This document shows, one piece after another, positions 1 to 7,108 of a stretch of 23,677 nt of DNA; positions within the stretch are counted from its first letter, which is position 1, and each line of letters starts with the position of its first letter. The position numbers were made by a program, and so were the translations under genes. The stretch is from an uncultured Bilophila sp. (GTDB taxonomy: Bacteria > Desulfobacterota > Desulfovibrionia > Desulfovibrionales > Desulfovibrionaceae). Below the pieces are notes generated by a model. The model was given only the letters and a program-made list of their open reading frames with translations, had not been told where the DNA came from and ran no database searches. The DNA is taken from the NCBI GenBank assembly GCA_902373525.1, contig CABKMN010000035.1, positions 1 to 23,677 on the forward strand, given 5' to 3'.

Positions 1-1
1 A

Positions 2-55
2 TTGGGGAGGGGGAGGAGAAACTTTCTGGAGAAAGTTTCTCCTCCCCCTCCCCAA
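2..55. terminator. Long GA/CT hairpin, repeat copy R1
   Basis: Positions 2-27 and 30-55 are perfect reverse complements (26 bp) with GG at the centre. The outer arms are purine-only on one side and pyrimidine-only on the other, and the inner part reads AAACTTTCT/AGAAAGTTT. The tail CTTCAAAGAC follows at 71-80 and runs on as TTTTGTG. The tail lies to the right, so by comparison with the other copies this should be the 3' end of a plus-strand gene off the left edge. The terminator role is inferred. Confidence 0.7.
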
Positions 56-128
56 ACCCCACCCTCTTCTCTTCAAAGACTTTTGTGTTTATCGAATCCT
101 TGTTCGAGGTCGAGCCGGTTATCGAAGG

Positions 129-159
129 AAGGCCGTCCGATGCGGCATCGGGCGGCCTT
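129..159 (-). terminator. Hairpin after the YbaK-like gene
   Basis: A 14-bp stem (129-142 with 146-159, one G-T pair) closes a 3-base loop just past the stop of the minus-strand YbaK/ProX gene. The T-tract on the minus side is weak (CCTTCCTTCG), so it may be a terminator or only an RNA-stabilising 3' hairpin. Confidence 0.5.
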
Positions 160-195
160 TGCGGAAGGTCCGTCGCCGGAAACGGCGGTTTAGAC

Positions 196-687
196 TCAGG
201 GAAGATCGACGAGGGAAACGGGGTTGCCGTGGGCGCGGACAAGGGCTTCGAGGTCCGCGAAGGCGAGAAAGACGGTGGCCGTATTGCGGTTGGGATGTAC
301 GCCGAGGGAAGGGAGGCCCGCGAGTTCGCGGTCGAAGACGACTTCCACGGCGCGTTCTTCGTCGTTCAGGACGCCGAGGGGCGTGACCGCGCCCTTCTCC
401 AGCCCGAGGAAACGCTTCAGGCGCTCCTCCGAGGCGAAGGACAGGGCGCTGGTCCCGAGCCGGACGCGCAGGGCCTTGAGGTCCGCGCTCTTGTGGCCGG
501 GCAGGACCACGATGAAATGCCGCCGCCCGTGCGCGTCGCGCAGGAACAGGTTTTTGGCGATCACGCCGCCGTCCTCCAGATGCAGACGGTCCATCGCCTC
601 AATGGTCAGGACCGCCTCATGCTCGACCAGCCCGTACGAAATCCCGGCGGCGTCCAGCGCGTCCAGAACCTTGCGGATGGCTTCCAT
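196..687 (-). CDS. YbaK/ProX-family aminoacyl-tRNA deacylase
   Basis: 163 residues, a full-length free-standing member of the YbaK/EbsC/ProX editing fold. This family hydrolyses mischarged tRNA, typically Ala-tRNA(Pro), in trans in the cytoplasm. Visible hallmarks are AKNLFLRD near residues 44-51, with the conserved lysine at 45, then the paired motifs VTPLGVLND (101-109) and HPNRNTATVFL (131-141), which are typical of the ProX/PrdX branch. The start at 687 is chosen over an upstream ATG at 714 because AAGGAGG sits just before it with good spacing. It lies about 80 bases downstream of infA on the same strand and may be read from the same promoter. The substrate tRNA is inferred from the family, not seen. 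Confidence 0.88.
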   Translation of the reverse strand: MEAIRKVLDALDAAGISYGLVEHEAVLTIEAMDRLHLEDGGVIAKNLFLRDAHGRRHFIVVLPGHKSADLKALRVRLGTSALSFASEERLKRFLGLEKGAVTPLGVLNDEERAVEVVFDRELAGLPSLGVHPNRNTATVFLAFADLEALVRAHGNPVSLVDLP

Positions 688-767
688 CGTGTCCTCCTTC
701 GGCGGCGCAAACACAAAAACCCCGCGATACGAATACCACGGGGGAGGAAAAGCGACGCCGGACGGGG

Positions 768-986
768 TTACTTCATGCGGTAGGTGATGCGCCCGCGGGT
801 GAGGTCGTAGGGGGACAGCTCCACCTTGACCCGGTCGCCGGGCAGGATGCGGATGTAGAACTTGCGCATCTTGCCGGAAATGTGGGCGAGCACCGTATGC
901 CCGTTTTCAAGCTCAACCAAAAACATCGCGTTGGGCAACGCTTCCTGAACCACGCCGTCAACTTCAATGGCATCTTCTTTCGCCAT
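768..986 (-). CDS. infA: Translation initiation factor IF-1
   Basis: 72 residues, the normal length for IF-1. This is a single S1/OB-fold domain that binds the 30S A site and helps IF-2 and IF-3 select the initiator tRNA. The sequence is collinear with the family throughout: MAKEDAIEVDG at the start, VELENGHTVLAHISGKMR in the middle and RGRITYRMK at the end. GAGGAGG precedes the ATG with 4 to 5 bases spacing. A sigma-70-like promoter lies immediately upstream (1009-1037). The gene is monocistronic or leads into the YbaK-like gene. Some Desulfovibrio genomes carry more than one infA, so this may not be the only copy. Confidence 0.96.
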   Translation of the reverse strand: MAKEDAIEVDGVVQEALPNAMFLVELENGHTVLAHISGKMRKFYIRILPGDRVKVELSPYDLTRGRITYRMK

Positions 987-1008
987 GGAGCCTCCTCACA
1001 AAGTACAT

Positions 1009-1037
1009 AAGATATATGTCCACACCTTTCTTTACAA
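1009..1037 (-). promoter_or_regulatory. Candidate sigma-70 promoter for infA
   Basis: On the minus strand TTGTAA (1037-1032) and TATCTT (1014-1009) are separated by 17 bases in a locally AT-rich stretch 22 bases upstream of the infA start. Each hexamer matches consensus at 4 of 6 positions. Confidence 0.5.
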
Positions 1038-1229
1038 AAGGCGTCGGATTCGATGACCTGTTACAGTGCCCTGAAACACGCCCCTTGTCAACCGCAGGCG
1101 GACGGTTTCGCCGCTCTTTCCCCGCACCGAACCGTCCTTCCTCTTCCTGCCGTTCCCTCCCCCCACGCCTCCGACAACCTCCCGCCAATGCGAAAACACG
1201 CCGACAGGGATTCGATAACCACAAAAGTC

Positions 1230-1296
1230 TTGGGAGGGAGAGAGGAGGGGAGAGGGAAGCCTTTCTTCAGAAAGGTTCCCTCTCCCCTCCCCCAAT
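1230..1296. terminator. Long GA/CT hairpin, repeat copy R2, after lgt
   Basis: Imperfect long hairpin beginning 2 bases past the lgt stop codon. A purine-rich arm (about 1237-1267) pairs with the pyrimidine arm 1270-1291, with one bulged base, and the tip again reads CCTTTCT/AGAAAGG. The tail, read on the minus strand, is AAGACTTTTGTG (1231-1220). It is shared with R1 and points in the direction of lgt transcription. Confidence 0.65.
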
Positions 1297-1298
1297 CT

Positions 1299-2081
1299 TC
1301 ACTTTACGGGCCGGAACAGCAGCCAGAAGCCTGCGGCGAGCAGGGGAACGCAGAGCAACTGCCCCATCGTGAGCCAGCCGAAGGCGAGATAGCCGAGCTG
1401 CGGATCGGGCTGGCGGACAAACTCCACGGCGAAACGGAACACGCCGTACAGCACCGCGAACAAGCCGGAAACGCGGCCGGTGGGCCGGATTTTGGACGAA
1501 AAGGCCCACAGGATCACGAACATCGCCACGCCTTCAAGCCCGGCCTCGTACAACTGCGACGGATGGCGCGGCAAAGGGCCGCCCGTGGGGAACACCATCC
1601 CGAGGGGCCCGTCCGTGACGCCGCCCCACAGTTCACCGTTGATGAAGTTCCCGAGACGCCCGAAGAACAGCCCCGGCGGCACCAGCGGCGCGACGAAGTC
1701 CACCACGTCCAGAAACCGCTTCTTCTCGCGGCGGCTCCACCACAGGCCCGCCAGCAGAACCCCGAGCAGCCCGCCGTGGAAGGACATCCCGCCGTTCCAG
1801 ATTTTGAAAATCTCCGAGGGCTGCGCAAGGTAGGACGGCAGATCGTAAAACAGGACATAGCCGATGCGCCCGCCCGCCACCACGCCGAGCATGATCCACG
1901 TGAGCAGGTCGTCGACCTTCTGCCCGTTCCAGCCCGCCGCGATCCACGCCGGACGCGACGCGCGCCAGCGCGCCAGACCCCACCCGGCAAGAAAGGCAAA
2001 CAGATACATGAGCCCGTACCAGTGCACCTGCACGGGGCCGAGCGAAAGGGCCACCGGATCGATGTTCGGATAGGTCAGCAT
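1299..2081 (-). CDS. lgt: Prolipoprotein diacylglyceryl transferase
   Basis: 260 residues, usual size for Lgt. This inner-membrane enzyme transfers diacylglycerol from phosphatidylglycerol to the lipobox cysteine of prolipoproteins, the first step of lipoprotein maturation. The signature GRLGNFINGELWG is at 141-153, with its essential arginine at 142. FHGG places the conserved histidine at 102, HPSQLYEAGLEG is at 173-184, and FVRQPD near 221-226 holds the second conserved arginine. About seven hydrophobic segments are visible. The ATG lies inside the end of the preceding cmk-moaC gene (7-base overlap), so translation is probably coupled. A long hairpin follows the stop. Confidence 0.96.
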   Translation of the reverse strand: MLTYPNIDPVALSLGPVQVHWYGLMYLFAFLAGWGLARWRASRPAWIAAGWNGQKVDDLLTWIMLGVVAGGRIGYVLFYDLPSYLAQPSEIFKIWNGGMSFHGGLLGVLLAGLWWSRREKKRFLDVVDFVAPLVPPGLFFGRLGNFINGELWGGVTDGPLGMVFPTGGPLPRHPSQLYEAGLEGVAMFVILWAFSSKIRPTGRVSGLFAVLYGVFRFAVEFVRQPDPQLGYLAFGWLTMGQLLCVPLLAAGFWLLFRPVK

Positions 2082-3292
2082 GAGGACCGCCCGCCGGAGG
2101 GCTCGCGGCGTTCGAACGTGCCGGTGCGGCCCCCGGACTTGTGCACGAGGCGTACGTCACGGATCACCATGTCCTTCTGTACGGCCTTACACATGTCGTA
2201 AATCGTCGCCGCCGCGACCTGCGCCGCGATGACGGCCTCCATCTCCACGCCCGTGCGGTCACTCGTCCGGGCCTCCGCCTCGATGAGCACGGCGGGCGGC
2301 TCGTCCCGGATTTCGAAACGCACGTCCGCATAGCTCAACGGAACGGGATGGCACAGCGGGATCAGTTCGGACGTCCGCTTCGCCGCCATGATCCCGGCGA
2401 CCTGCGCCGTCACCAGCACGTCGCCTTTGGGCAGCGCGTGCCGCTTGAGCAGATCGAGCGTATTCGCGTTCATCTCCACCGCGCCGCGTACGATGGCGAC
2501 GCGCCTGGTGACGTCCTTGCCGCCCACGTCCACCATGCTGATGGAGCCGTCCTCGGCCATGTGGGAAAAGGCGTCGTCGCGCGCGCCGTCGGAAGCCGCC
2601 GGACGGTTCACCGAGCGCGCCGCACCCGAAGGGGAACCGACGACCGCGTTGACGAGCACGTTGAGGACGCCCTCGATGTCGAGTTCGGACGTGTCCACGA
2701 TCTTCGCGTCGGCGGCGGGCTTGAGCGGCGCGACGGCCCGGTTGCGGTCCATGTCGTCGCGCTGGCGGATCATTTCGGTGATCCGGGCGAGATCGGCGGG
2801 TTCGCCCTTGGCCCGCAACTCCTCGAAACGCCGCAGGCCGCGCACTTCGGGCCGGGCGTCGAGGAAGAACTTGAAACGCGCCGCAGGGAACACCACCGTG
2901 CCCATGTCCCGGCCTTCCGCGACCAGCCCGGTTTCGCCGAGCGCGCGCTGGGCGTCCTTCAGGCAGTCGCGGACCACCGTGGACGTGGCGAGACGGGAGG
3001 CGAGCCGCCCCACCTCTTCGGTCCGTATTTCCCGGCCCACGGGCACCTCGTTGCACAACAGCACGGTGCCTTCGCCCGCGCCCTCCAACCGGAACCGGAA
3101 CCCGTTGCAGCGCGCCCGCAGTTCGTCTCCGGGCAGTTCTTCCGCACCCGGCCCAAGCCGCAGCGCGATGGTGCGGAACATCGCCCCCGTGTCCAGATAG
3201 GGGAGTTTCAGAAGAGAGGCGAGGCGCTTGGCGAGCGTGGACTTGCCGACCCCGGCGGGGCCGTCCAGCGTGATGATGGGCAATTCGTTCAT
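2075..3292 (-). CDS. Cytidylate kinase-MoaC fusion protein
   Basis: One uninterrupted frame of 405 residues holding two complete enzymes. Residues 1-215 are cytidylate kinase (CMP/dCMP to the diphosphate): P-loop GPAGVGKS at 11-18, DTGAMFR at 34-40, GRDMGTVVFP at 127-136, and the arginine-rich lid RQRDDMDRNR at 176-185. Residues 245-405 are MoaC, cyclic pyranopterin monophosphate synthase of molybdenum-cofactor synthesis: MVDVGGKDVT, KGD at 289-291, LIPLCHP at 310-316 and YDMCKAVQKDM at 365-375, keeping the catalytic Asp and Lys. The linker (about 216-244) is polar and rich in Ala, Ser and Arg. The start is the ATG at 3292, overlapping the hisC stop as ATGA; a longer upstream reading frame is only hisC out of frame. 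An internal ATG at 2560 would give a 161-residue stand-alone MoaC but has no clear ribosome site. Confidence 0.93.
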   Translation of the reverse strand: MNELPIITLDGPAGVGKSTLAKRLASLLKLPYLDTGAMFRTIALRLGPGAEELPGDELRARCNGFRFRLEGAGEGTVLLCNEVPVGREIRTEEVGRLASRLATSTVVRDCLKDAQRALGETGLVAEGRDMGTVVFPAARFKFFLDARPEVRGLRRFEELRAKGEPADLARITEMIRQRDDMDRNRAVAPLKPAADAKIVDTSELDIEGVLNVLVNAVVGSPSGAARSVNRPAASDGARDDAFSHMAEDGSISMVDVGGKDVTRRVAIVRGAVEMNANTLDLLKRHALPKGDVLVTAQVAGIMAAKRTSELIPLCHPVPLSYADVRFEIRDEPPAVLIEAEARTSDRTGVEMEAVIAAQVAAATIYDMCKAVQKDMVIRDVRLVHKSGGRTGTFERREPSGGRSSC

Positions 3293-4398
3293 GATTGGAG
3301 CAGTTCCCGCATGGCATTGACGAGCATGCCGTTTTCTTCGGCGGTCCCGACGGACACGCGCAGGTTCCGGGGCAGGCCGTAGCTGGTCAGCGGACGCAGG
3401 ATGATCCCGCGCCGCAGCAGGCCCTCGAACAGGGACGCGGCGTCCGGCCCGTGCTCGGGAAGCGCGAACATGAGGAAGTTGGACTGGGACGGATAGACCG
3501 TACAGCCCAGCTTTTCCAGTTCGACGGCGAGCCACGCGCGGCCCTCGCGGACCACACGCAGGGTTTCCTCATGGAAGGCCGCGTCTTCCAGCGCGGCGAT
3601 CCCGGCCTCCTCGGCCATCAGGTTCACCGAGAAGGGCAGACGCACGCGCCAGTAATGATCAGCGAGCTCCTCGGGCACGATGGCGTAGCCGAGCCGCAGG
3701 CCCGCCATGCCGAAGCTCTTGGAGAAGGTGCGCGACACGATCAGGTTGGGGAATTCGTCCAGCCGGGGCAGGAGCGAATGCTTCGCCTCGTCGTCCGTGA
3801 AGTCCATGTACGCCTCGTCCACGACGAGCAGACAGGTGGAAGGCAGGGCGCGGGCCAGCCGTTCAAGGTCCGCCGCCGCCGGGGTGTAGCCGGACGGATT
3901 GTCCGGGGTGGTGACGAACACGAGCGCGGTCTTGTCGTCCACGAGCTTCAGCAGATCGTCCCACGGGAAGGAAAAGTCGGCGTTGACCGGAGCCTGCCGC
4001 AGTTCCACGCCGCCCAGGGCCGCCTGCGTCGTATAGATGCCGAAACAGGGCTTGAAGGCCACGGCGTTGTTGACGCCCGGCTCGGCGCAGATACGGAACA
4101 GGAGGTCGATGACCTCGTCGGAGCCGTTGCCCACGACGATCCGGGACGGGCTGACCCCGTGATGCGCGGCGATGGCCTTGACCAGACGCGGATTGCCCGC
4201 CTGCGGATAACGGAAGGCCAGTCCGGCATGCGTTTCCAGCACGTGCCGGACCAGCGGAGAGGTTCCGAGCGGATTTTCGTTGCTGGCGAGCTTGATGACC
4301 CGTTCAAGGCCATATTTCTCGCGGATTTCGTCGATGGAGAGCCCGGCCGTATAGGGCTTGAAGCCCCGGACCAGCGAACGCATGGGGATGGAGGACAT
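3289..4398 (-). CDS. hisC: Histidinol-phosphate aminotransferase
   Basis: 369 residues, a fold-type I PLP aminotransferase of the HisC branch that converts imidazole-acetol phosphate to histidinol phosphate with glutamate. Visible motifs are LASNENPLG (38-46), DNPSG (166-170), DEAYMDF (194-200), and SRTFSKSFGMAGLRLGY (222-238), whose Lys227 should form the Schiff base with PLP. Arg344-type carboxylate binding is expected from NLRVSVG near the C-terminus. AGAAGGGA precedes the ATG. The stop codon overlaps the next start (ATGA), coupling hisC to cmk-moaC. No other his gene is in view, so the histidine pathway is dispersed here. HisC enzymes may also act on aromatic substrates. Confidence 0.94.
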   Translation of the reverse strand: MSSIPMRSLVRGFKPYTAGLSIDEIREKYGLERVIKLASNENPLGTSPLVRHVLETHAGLAFRYPQAGNPRLVKAIAAHHGVSPSRIVVGNGSDEVIDLLFRICAEPGVNNAVAFKPCFGIYTTQAALGGVELRQAPVNADFSFPWDDLLKLVDDKTALVFVTTPDNPSGYTPAAADLERLARALPSTCLLVVDEAYMDFTDDEAKHSLLPRLDEFPNLIVSRTFSKSFGMAGLRLGYAIVPEELADHYWRVRLPFSVNLMAEEAGIAALEDAAFHEETLRVVREGRAWLAVELEKLGCTVYPSQSNFLMFALPEHGPDAASLFEGLLRRGIILRPLTSYGLPRNLRVSVGTAEENGMLVNAMRELLQS

Positions 4399-4429
4399 GG
4401 CATTTCCCTTCTATGGTTGTAAAGCCCGG

Positions 4430-4458
4430 AGTTTCCTTTTTTCCGCCAGCATCGTCAA
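4430..4458 (-). promoter_or_regulatory. Possible promoter for the hisC operon
   Basis: On the minus strand TTGACG (4458-4453) is followed after 17 bases by GAAACT (4435-4430), about 30 bases upstream of hisC. The -35 element is good and the -10 is poor. It would separate the hisC operon from the LprI-like gene upstream. Confidence 0.35.
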
Positions 4459-4483
4459 GGGCGAAGGCCCTTCGGACGGAGCC

Positions 4484-4891
4484 TCATTCGGAAGCGAGGA
4501 GGCGGGCCTGAGCGCGCGTCGCTTCGGCGGCGAACACGGAAGCCTCGACGCGGTCGTAGGTGCCGCCCATCTTCTGGCTCAGGAACGCCACCGTGGCGTC
4601 GCGATAACGCAGCCACGCCCGTTCCGCCTCGCGCAGCCTGCCGACGTACGCCGCACAGGCCTCGTCCGTGTCGTACGGGCACTGCTTCATGGCCTTCCGG
4701 TAGGTTTCGTTCAGGATGACGTCCCAGTAGCAGAACGCGTCGTCCGCACATTCCACGAAATCGCTGGTGGTCTGGGCCTTGTCCATGCACTGAGCGTATC
4801 CCGGCGCAAGTTCCTCTTCCGCCGCGCCGGTTCCGCAAAGGCAACACACCGTCAACACCGCCGACAGCAAGGCGACGCTCCGCTTGCCCAT
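4484..4891 (-). CDS. Exported LprI-like (DUF1311) protein
   Basis: 135 residues. A signal peptide is clear: MGKR, then a hydrophobic run to about residue 22 ending GTGAAEEE. The cysteines in the hydrophobic run do not make a convincing lipobox. The mature part has the DUF1311/LprI pattern: CMDKAQTTSDFVEC, then D-x-x-LN-x-x-Y (WDVILNETYRKAM) and a helical tail AERAWLRYRDA. Members with known function inhibit lysozyme, but many are uncharacterised. The start at 4891 is picked because GGGGAGGAG precedes it; a longer frame reaching 5287 has no signal peptide or ribosome site and unusual composition. It sits upstream of hisC on the same strand, but a shared role is unlikely. Confidence 0.75.
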   Translation of the reverse strand: MGKRSVALLSAVLTVCCLCGTGAAEEELAPGYAQCMDKAQTTSDFVECADDAFCYWDVILNETYRKAMKQCPYDTDEACAAYVGRLREAERAWLRYRDATVAFLSQKMGGTYDRVEASVFAAEATRAQARLLASE

Positions 4892-5458
4892 ACCGCTCCT
4901 CCCCGTCCTTTTCCCGGATGGTTGTCCCTTCATCAAGGCCGCGGCAGGATCGGCCCGCCGCGTGATCGCCCCCTTTTCAACAAGGGCATTCCACAGCCGC
5001 CGCTCCCCGCAGGGTGCCGGACGGGCGCGGCCCGCACACGCCACCCAACGTCCGTACAACACGCGGGTGTTGCCGCATACATACCTTTTTCCCGCGCGAA
5101 TGGAAATCGCGACGGTCCTCTCCGCGAACGTCGTTCGGGAAAGCCGCCTTGGCCGGAAGGGGCGCGGGCAACAAAAAAACCGGGAATGACGAGCATTCCC
5201 GGTTTCCGCAATGGCCCCGGCGGAGGGACGCCGGGGCGAGGTGAACGGCATGACATCATGGGCCGTTTGTGCGCCCGGACGGCTCATGCCGTCGGGCGCG
5301 ACATTCCGAAAACATCTCCGGAGCCGCGGCTCCGCACGATTTCCGAAAGAAGAGGGGGGAGCATTCCGAAGAGGGGTTCTCTCTGCCGGACCGCTTGCCG
5401 GACAATGCCGCCCGAGGAAGGGAAGCCTTCCGGAGAAGGCGACCCTCCTCAGGCGGAT
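4892..5458. other. Gene-poor stretch between the LprI-like gene and hsp20
   Basis: No credible coding frame on either strand. It contains a strong minus-strand terminator (5173-5205), a GC-rich imperfect hairpin (GCGCCC...GGGCGC, about 5271-5300) and a short palindrome GGAGCCGCGGCTCC (5321-5334). The 250 bases between the hsp20 stop and the terminator would form a long structured 3' UTR. Confidence 0.6.
5173..5205 (-). terminator. Intrinsic terminator downstream of hsp20
   Basis: AAACCGGGAATG (5177-5188) pairs with CATTCCCGGTTT (5194-5205) around a 5-base loop, 12 bp in all. Read on the minus strand it is followed by seven T residues (complement of 5179-5173). This is the textbook form and it points in the direction of hsp20. 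Confidence 0.85.
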
Positions 5459-6022
5459 TTATTCGCCTTTCGTGACCTCAATCTTGCGGGCGGCGGGTTT
5501 CTCGGGTTCCTTGCGGGGAATCTCGATGCTCAGCACGCCGTCCTTGTGGGTCGCGGTGATCCTGTCGATTTCGGCATCCTCGGGCAGGGACAGGGCGCGG
5601 CGGAACGAGCCGTAGGAACGTTCCATGCGGTAGTAGCCCTTCTTTTCATCCTTCTCCTCGGATTCGTTTTTCTTTTCGCCCTCGACGATCAGCATGTTGT
5701 CGCGGACTTCGATGTTGACCTGATCCTGCGGGACGCCGGGCAGTTCGACCGTGGCCTTGTAGGCGCCGTCGGTGACGGACAGGTCCATCTGAGGAATCAG
5801 CATGTCGGAAGCGGTGTCCCCGAGGGTGCGGGGAGCCATACCCGAAAAGACGCTCCGCGGCGAGAAGAACCCGCCGAAAAAGTCTCCGAAAAGTCTGTCG
5901 ATTTCGTTGTGCAGCTGATCCACCGGGGTATACCCCTGCTGGGCGGGAGCCGTGGTGCGGTGAGCGGGGGCGGCGTTGGCGCCATGACCACAACACGAAC
6001 CGGGAGTACGAACAGTTTCCAT
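5459..6022 (-). CDS. Hsp20/alpha-crystallin small heat-shock protein
   Basis: 187 residues. An ATP-independent chaperone that forms oligomers and holds unfolding proteins. The alpha-crystallin domain spans about 77-170: QMDLSVTDGAYKATVELPGV, then LIVEGEKK, YGSFRRALSLPEDA and DGVLSIEIPR. The C-terminal IEV (181-183) fits the I-x-I oligomer contact. The N-terminal arm carries DRLFGDFF and, unusually, a Cys-Cys-Gly-His-Gly patch (10-14). AGGAGG precedes the ATG at 6022; an ATG at 6067 lies inside the promoter and is rejected. The gene has its own promoter and is divergent from the riboflavin operon. Confidence 0.94.
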   Translation of the reverse strand: METVRTPGSCCGHGANAAPAHRTTAPAQQGYTPVDQLHNEIDRLFGDFFGGFFSPRSVFSGMAPRTLGDTASDMLIPQMDLSVTDGAYKATVELPGVPQDQVNIEVRDNMLIVEGEKKNESEEKDEKKGYYRMERSYGSFRRALSLPEDAEIDRITATHKDGVLSIEIPRKEPEKPAARKIEVTKGE

Positions 6023-6053
6023 AATCAACCTCCTGTGGATAACTTTTGTACCC

Positions 6054-6083
6054 ATTAGATAAAGCATGGTTTATTCATGTCAA
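6054..6083 (-). promoter_or_regulatory. Sigma-70 promoter of hsp20
   Basis: On the minus strand a perfect TTGACA (6083-6078) and TCTAAT (6059-6054, 5 of 6) are separated by 18 bases in an AT-rich island, about 30 bases before the hsp20 ATG. No sigma-32-type -35 or CIRCE inverted repeat is seen, so heat control, if any, is not obvious here. Confidence 0.7.
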
Positions 6084-6150
6084 CGTATGTGCATAAAAAT
6101 CATGCTTCATCAGGAAAAGTTCTCAGAGCCCCGCGTTTCGCGCGCGGCGA

Positions 6151-6179
6151 TTGACAGCGGGGATGGAGCTGCCTACACT
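6151..6179 (+). promoter_or_regulatory. Promoter of the FMN riboswitch-ribB transcript
   Basis: A perfect TTGACA (6151-6156) and TACACT (6174-6179) with a 17-base spacer. Transcription would begin about 7 bases before the riboswitch P1 stem, which makes the assignment strong. Confidence 0.75.
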
Positions 6180-6186
6180 CCGAACG

Positions 6187-6325
6187 TTCTCAGGGCGGGG
6201 TGAAAGTCCCCACCGGCGGTAATCCCCGCAGCGACGGGGGAAGCCCGCGAGCGCCCTTCACGTGAAGGGGTCAGCAGAGCCGGTGAGAAACCGGCGCCGA
6301 CGGTAACAGTCCGGATGGAAGAGAA
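6187..6325 (+). promoter_or_regulatory. FMN riboswitch (RFN element)
   Basis: The conserved RFN blocks occur in order: AGGGCGGGGTGAAAGTCCC, then ACCGGCGGTAA, then AGCCCGCGAGCG, then GGTCAGCAGAGCCGGTGAG and CCGACGGTAACAGTCCGGAT. P1 is closed by TTCTC (6187-6191) with GAGAA (6321-6325). It binds FMN and lowers expression of the downstream gene, here ribB. The 135-base expression platform that follows has no intrinsic terminator with a T-tract. It holds a GC hairpin (6386-6403) and a stem CTGTCG/CGACAG (6414-6419 with 6445-6450) touching the AGGAG of ribB, so control of translation initiation is the better guess. Confidence 0.96.
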
Positions 6326-6460
6326 TGGACAGCCGATGCGACCGGCCTCTCCGGGCGCATCGCGAGAGAAGGATCACGACTCCCGAACCGCGCCGACGGC
6401 GCGGTGCCCCTGTCTGTCGCCCTGATGCTGCACTTTTTCCTCAACGACAGGAGAACCGTC

Positions 6461-7090
6461 ATGAGCCAGCATCAGTTCACCACCACCCCTTCCGAGCGCG
6501 TGGAAGCCGCCGTCAACGCTGTCCGTATGGGCAGAGGGGTCCTCGTCGTGGACGACGAAGACCGCGAAAACGAAGGCGACATCATCTTTTCCGCGGCCTC
6601 CCTCACCAACGAGCAGATGGCCCTGCTCATCCGCGAATGCAGCGGCATCGTGTGTCTGTGCCTGCCGGAGGACAAAATCCGCCGGCTCGCCCTGCCTCAG
6701 ATGGTCGCGAACAACACCTGCAAGAACCGCACGGCCTTCACCATTTCCATCGAAGCCGCCGAGGGCGTGACCACCGGCGTCTCCGCCGCCGACCGCGTGA
6801 AGACCATCCGCACCGCCATCGCCGACGACGCCGTCCCCGAGGACCTGAACCATCCCGGCCACGTGTTCCCCCTGTGCGCGCGGCCCGGCGGCGTGCGCGA
6901 ACGCGCCGGGCACACCGAGGCGAGCGTGGACCTCATGCGCCTCGCGGGCCTGCCGCCCTACGGCGTCCTGTGCGAGCTCACCAACCCCGACGGCACGATG
7001 GCCCGGCTTCCCGAGATCATGGCCTTTTCCGAGCGGCACGGCATGCCCGTCCTGCAGGTGCGGGACCTGATCGACTTTATGGAGCGCTAA
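6461..7090 (+). CDS. ribB: 3,4-dihydroxy-2-butanone 4-phosphate synthase
   Basis: 209 residues, a single-domain RibB of normal length without a GTP cyclohydrolase II domain. It converts ribulose 5-phosphate to the four-carbon unit of riboflavin plus formate, using Mg2+. Motifs: the acidic loop DDEDRENEGD (31-40) that binds metal and substrate, ITEM-type region as CLCLPEDKI, TTGVSAADR (104-112), HPGHVFPL (131-138) and GHTEASVDL (150-158). The ATG at 6461 follows CAGGAG; a frame opening at 6404 lies in the riboswitch platform and is not used. It is under the FMN riboswitch and is followed 18 bases later by a GlcG/HbpS-like gene. Confidence 0.96.
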   Translation: MSQHQFTTTPSERVEAAVNAVRMGRGVLVVDDEDRENEGDIIFSAASLTNEQMALLIRECSGIVCLCLPEDKIRRLALPQMVANNTCKNRTAFTISIEAAEGVTTGVSAADRVKTIRTAIADDAVPEDLNHPGHVFPLCARPGGVRERAGHTEASVDLMRLAGLPPYGVLCELTNPDGTMARLPEIMAFSERHGMPVLQVRDLIDFMER

Positions 7091-7108
7091 CCCAAAGGAG
7101 TAGTTCCC

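Noticed and set aside
1053..2201. 382-codon plus-strand frame over lgt
   Set aside because: Arg/His/Pro/Glu-rich composition typical of antisense shadows; lgt on the other strand is unmistakable.
4358..6058. 566-codon plus-strand frame over the LprI-like and hsp20 genes
   Set aside because: Spans two real minus-strand genes and an intergenic region; no ribosome site or domain.
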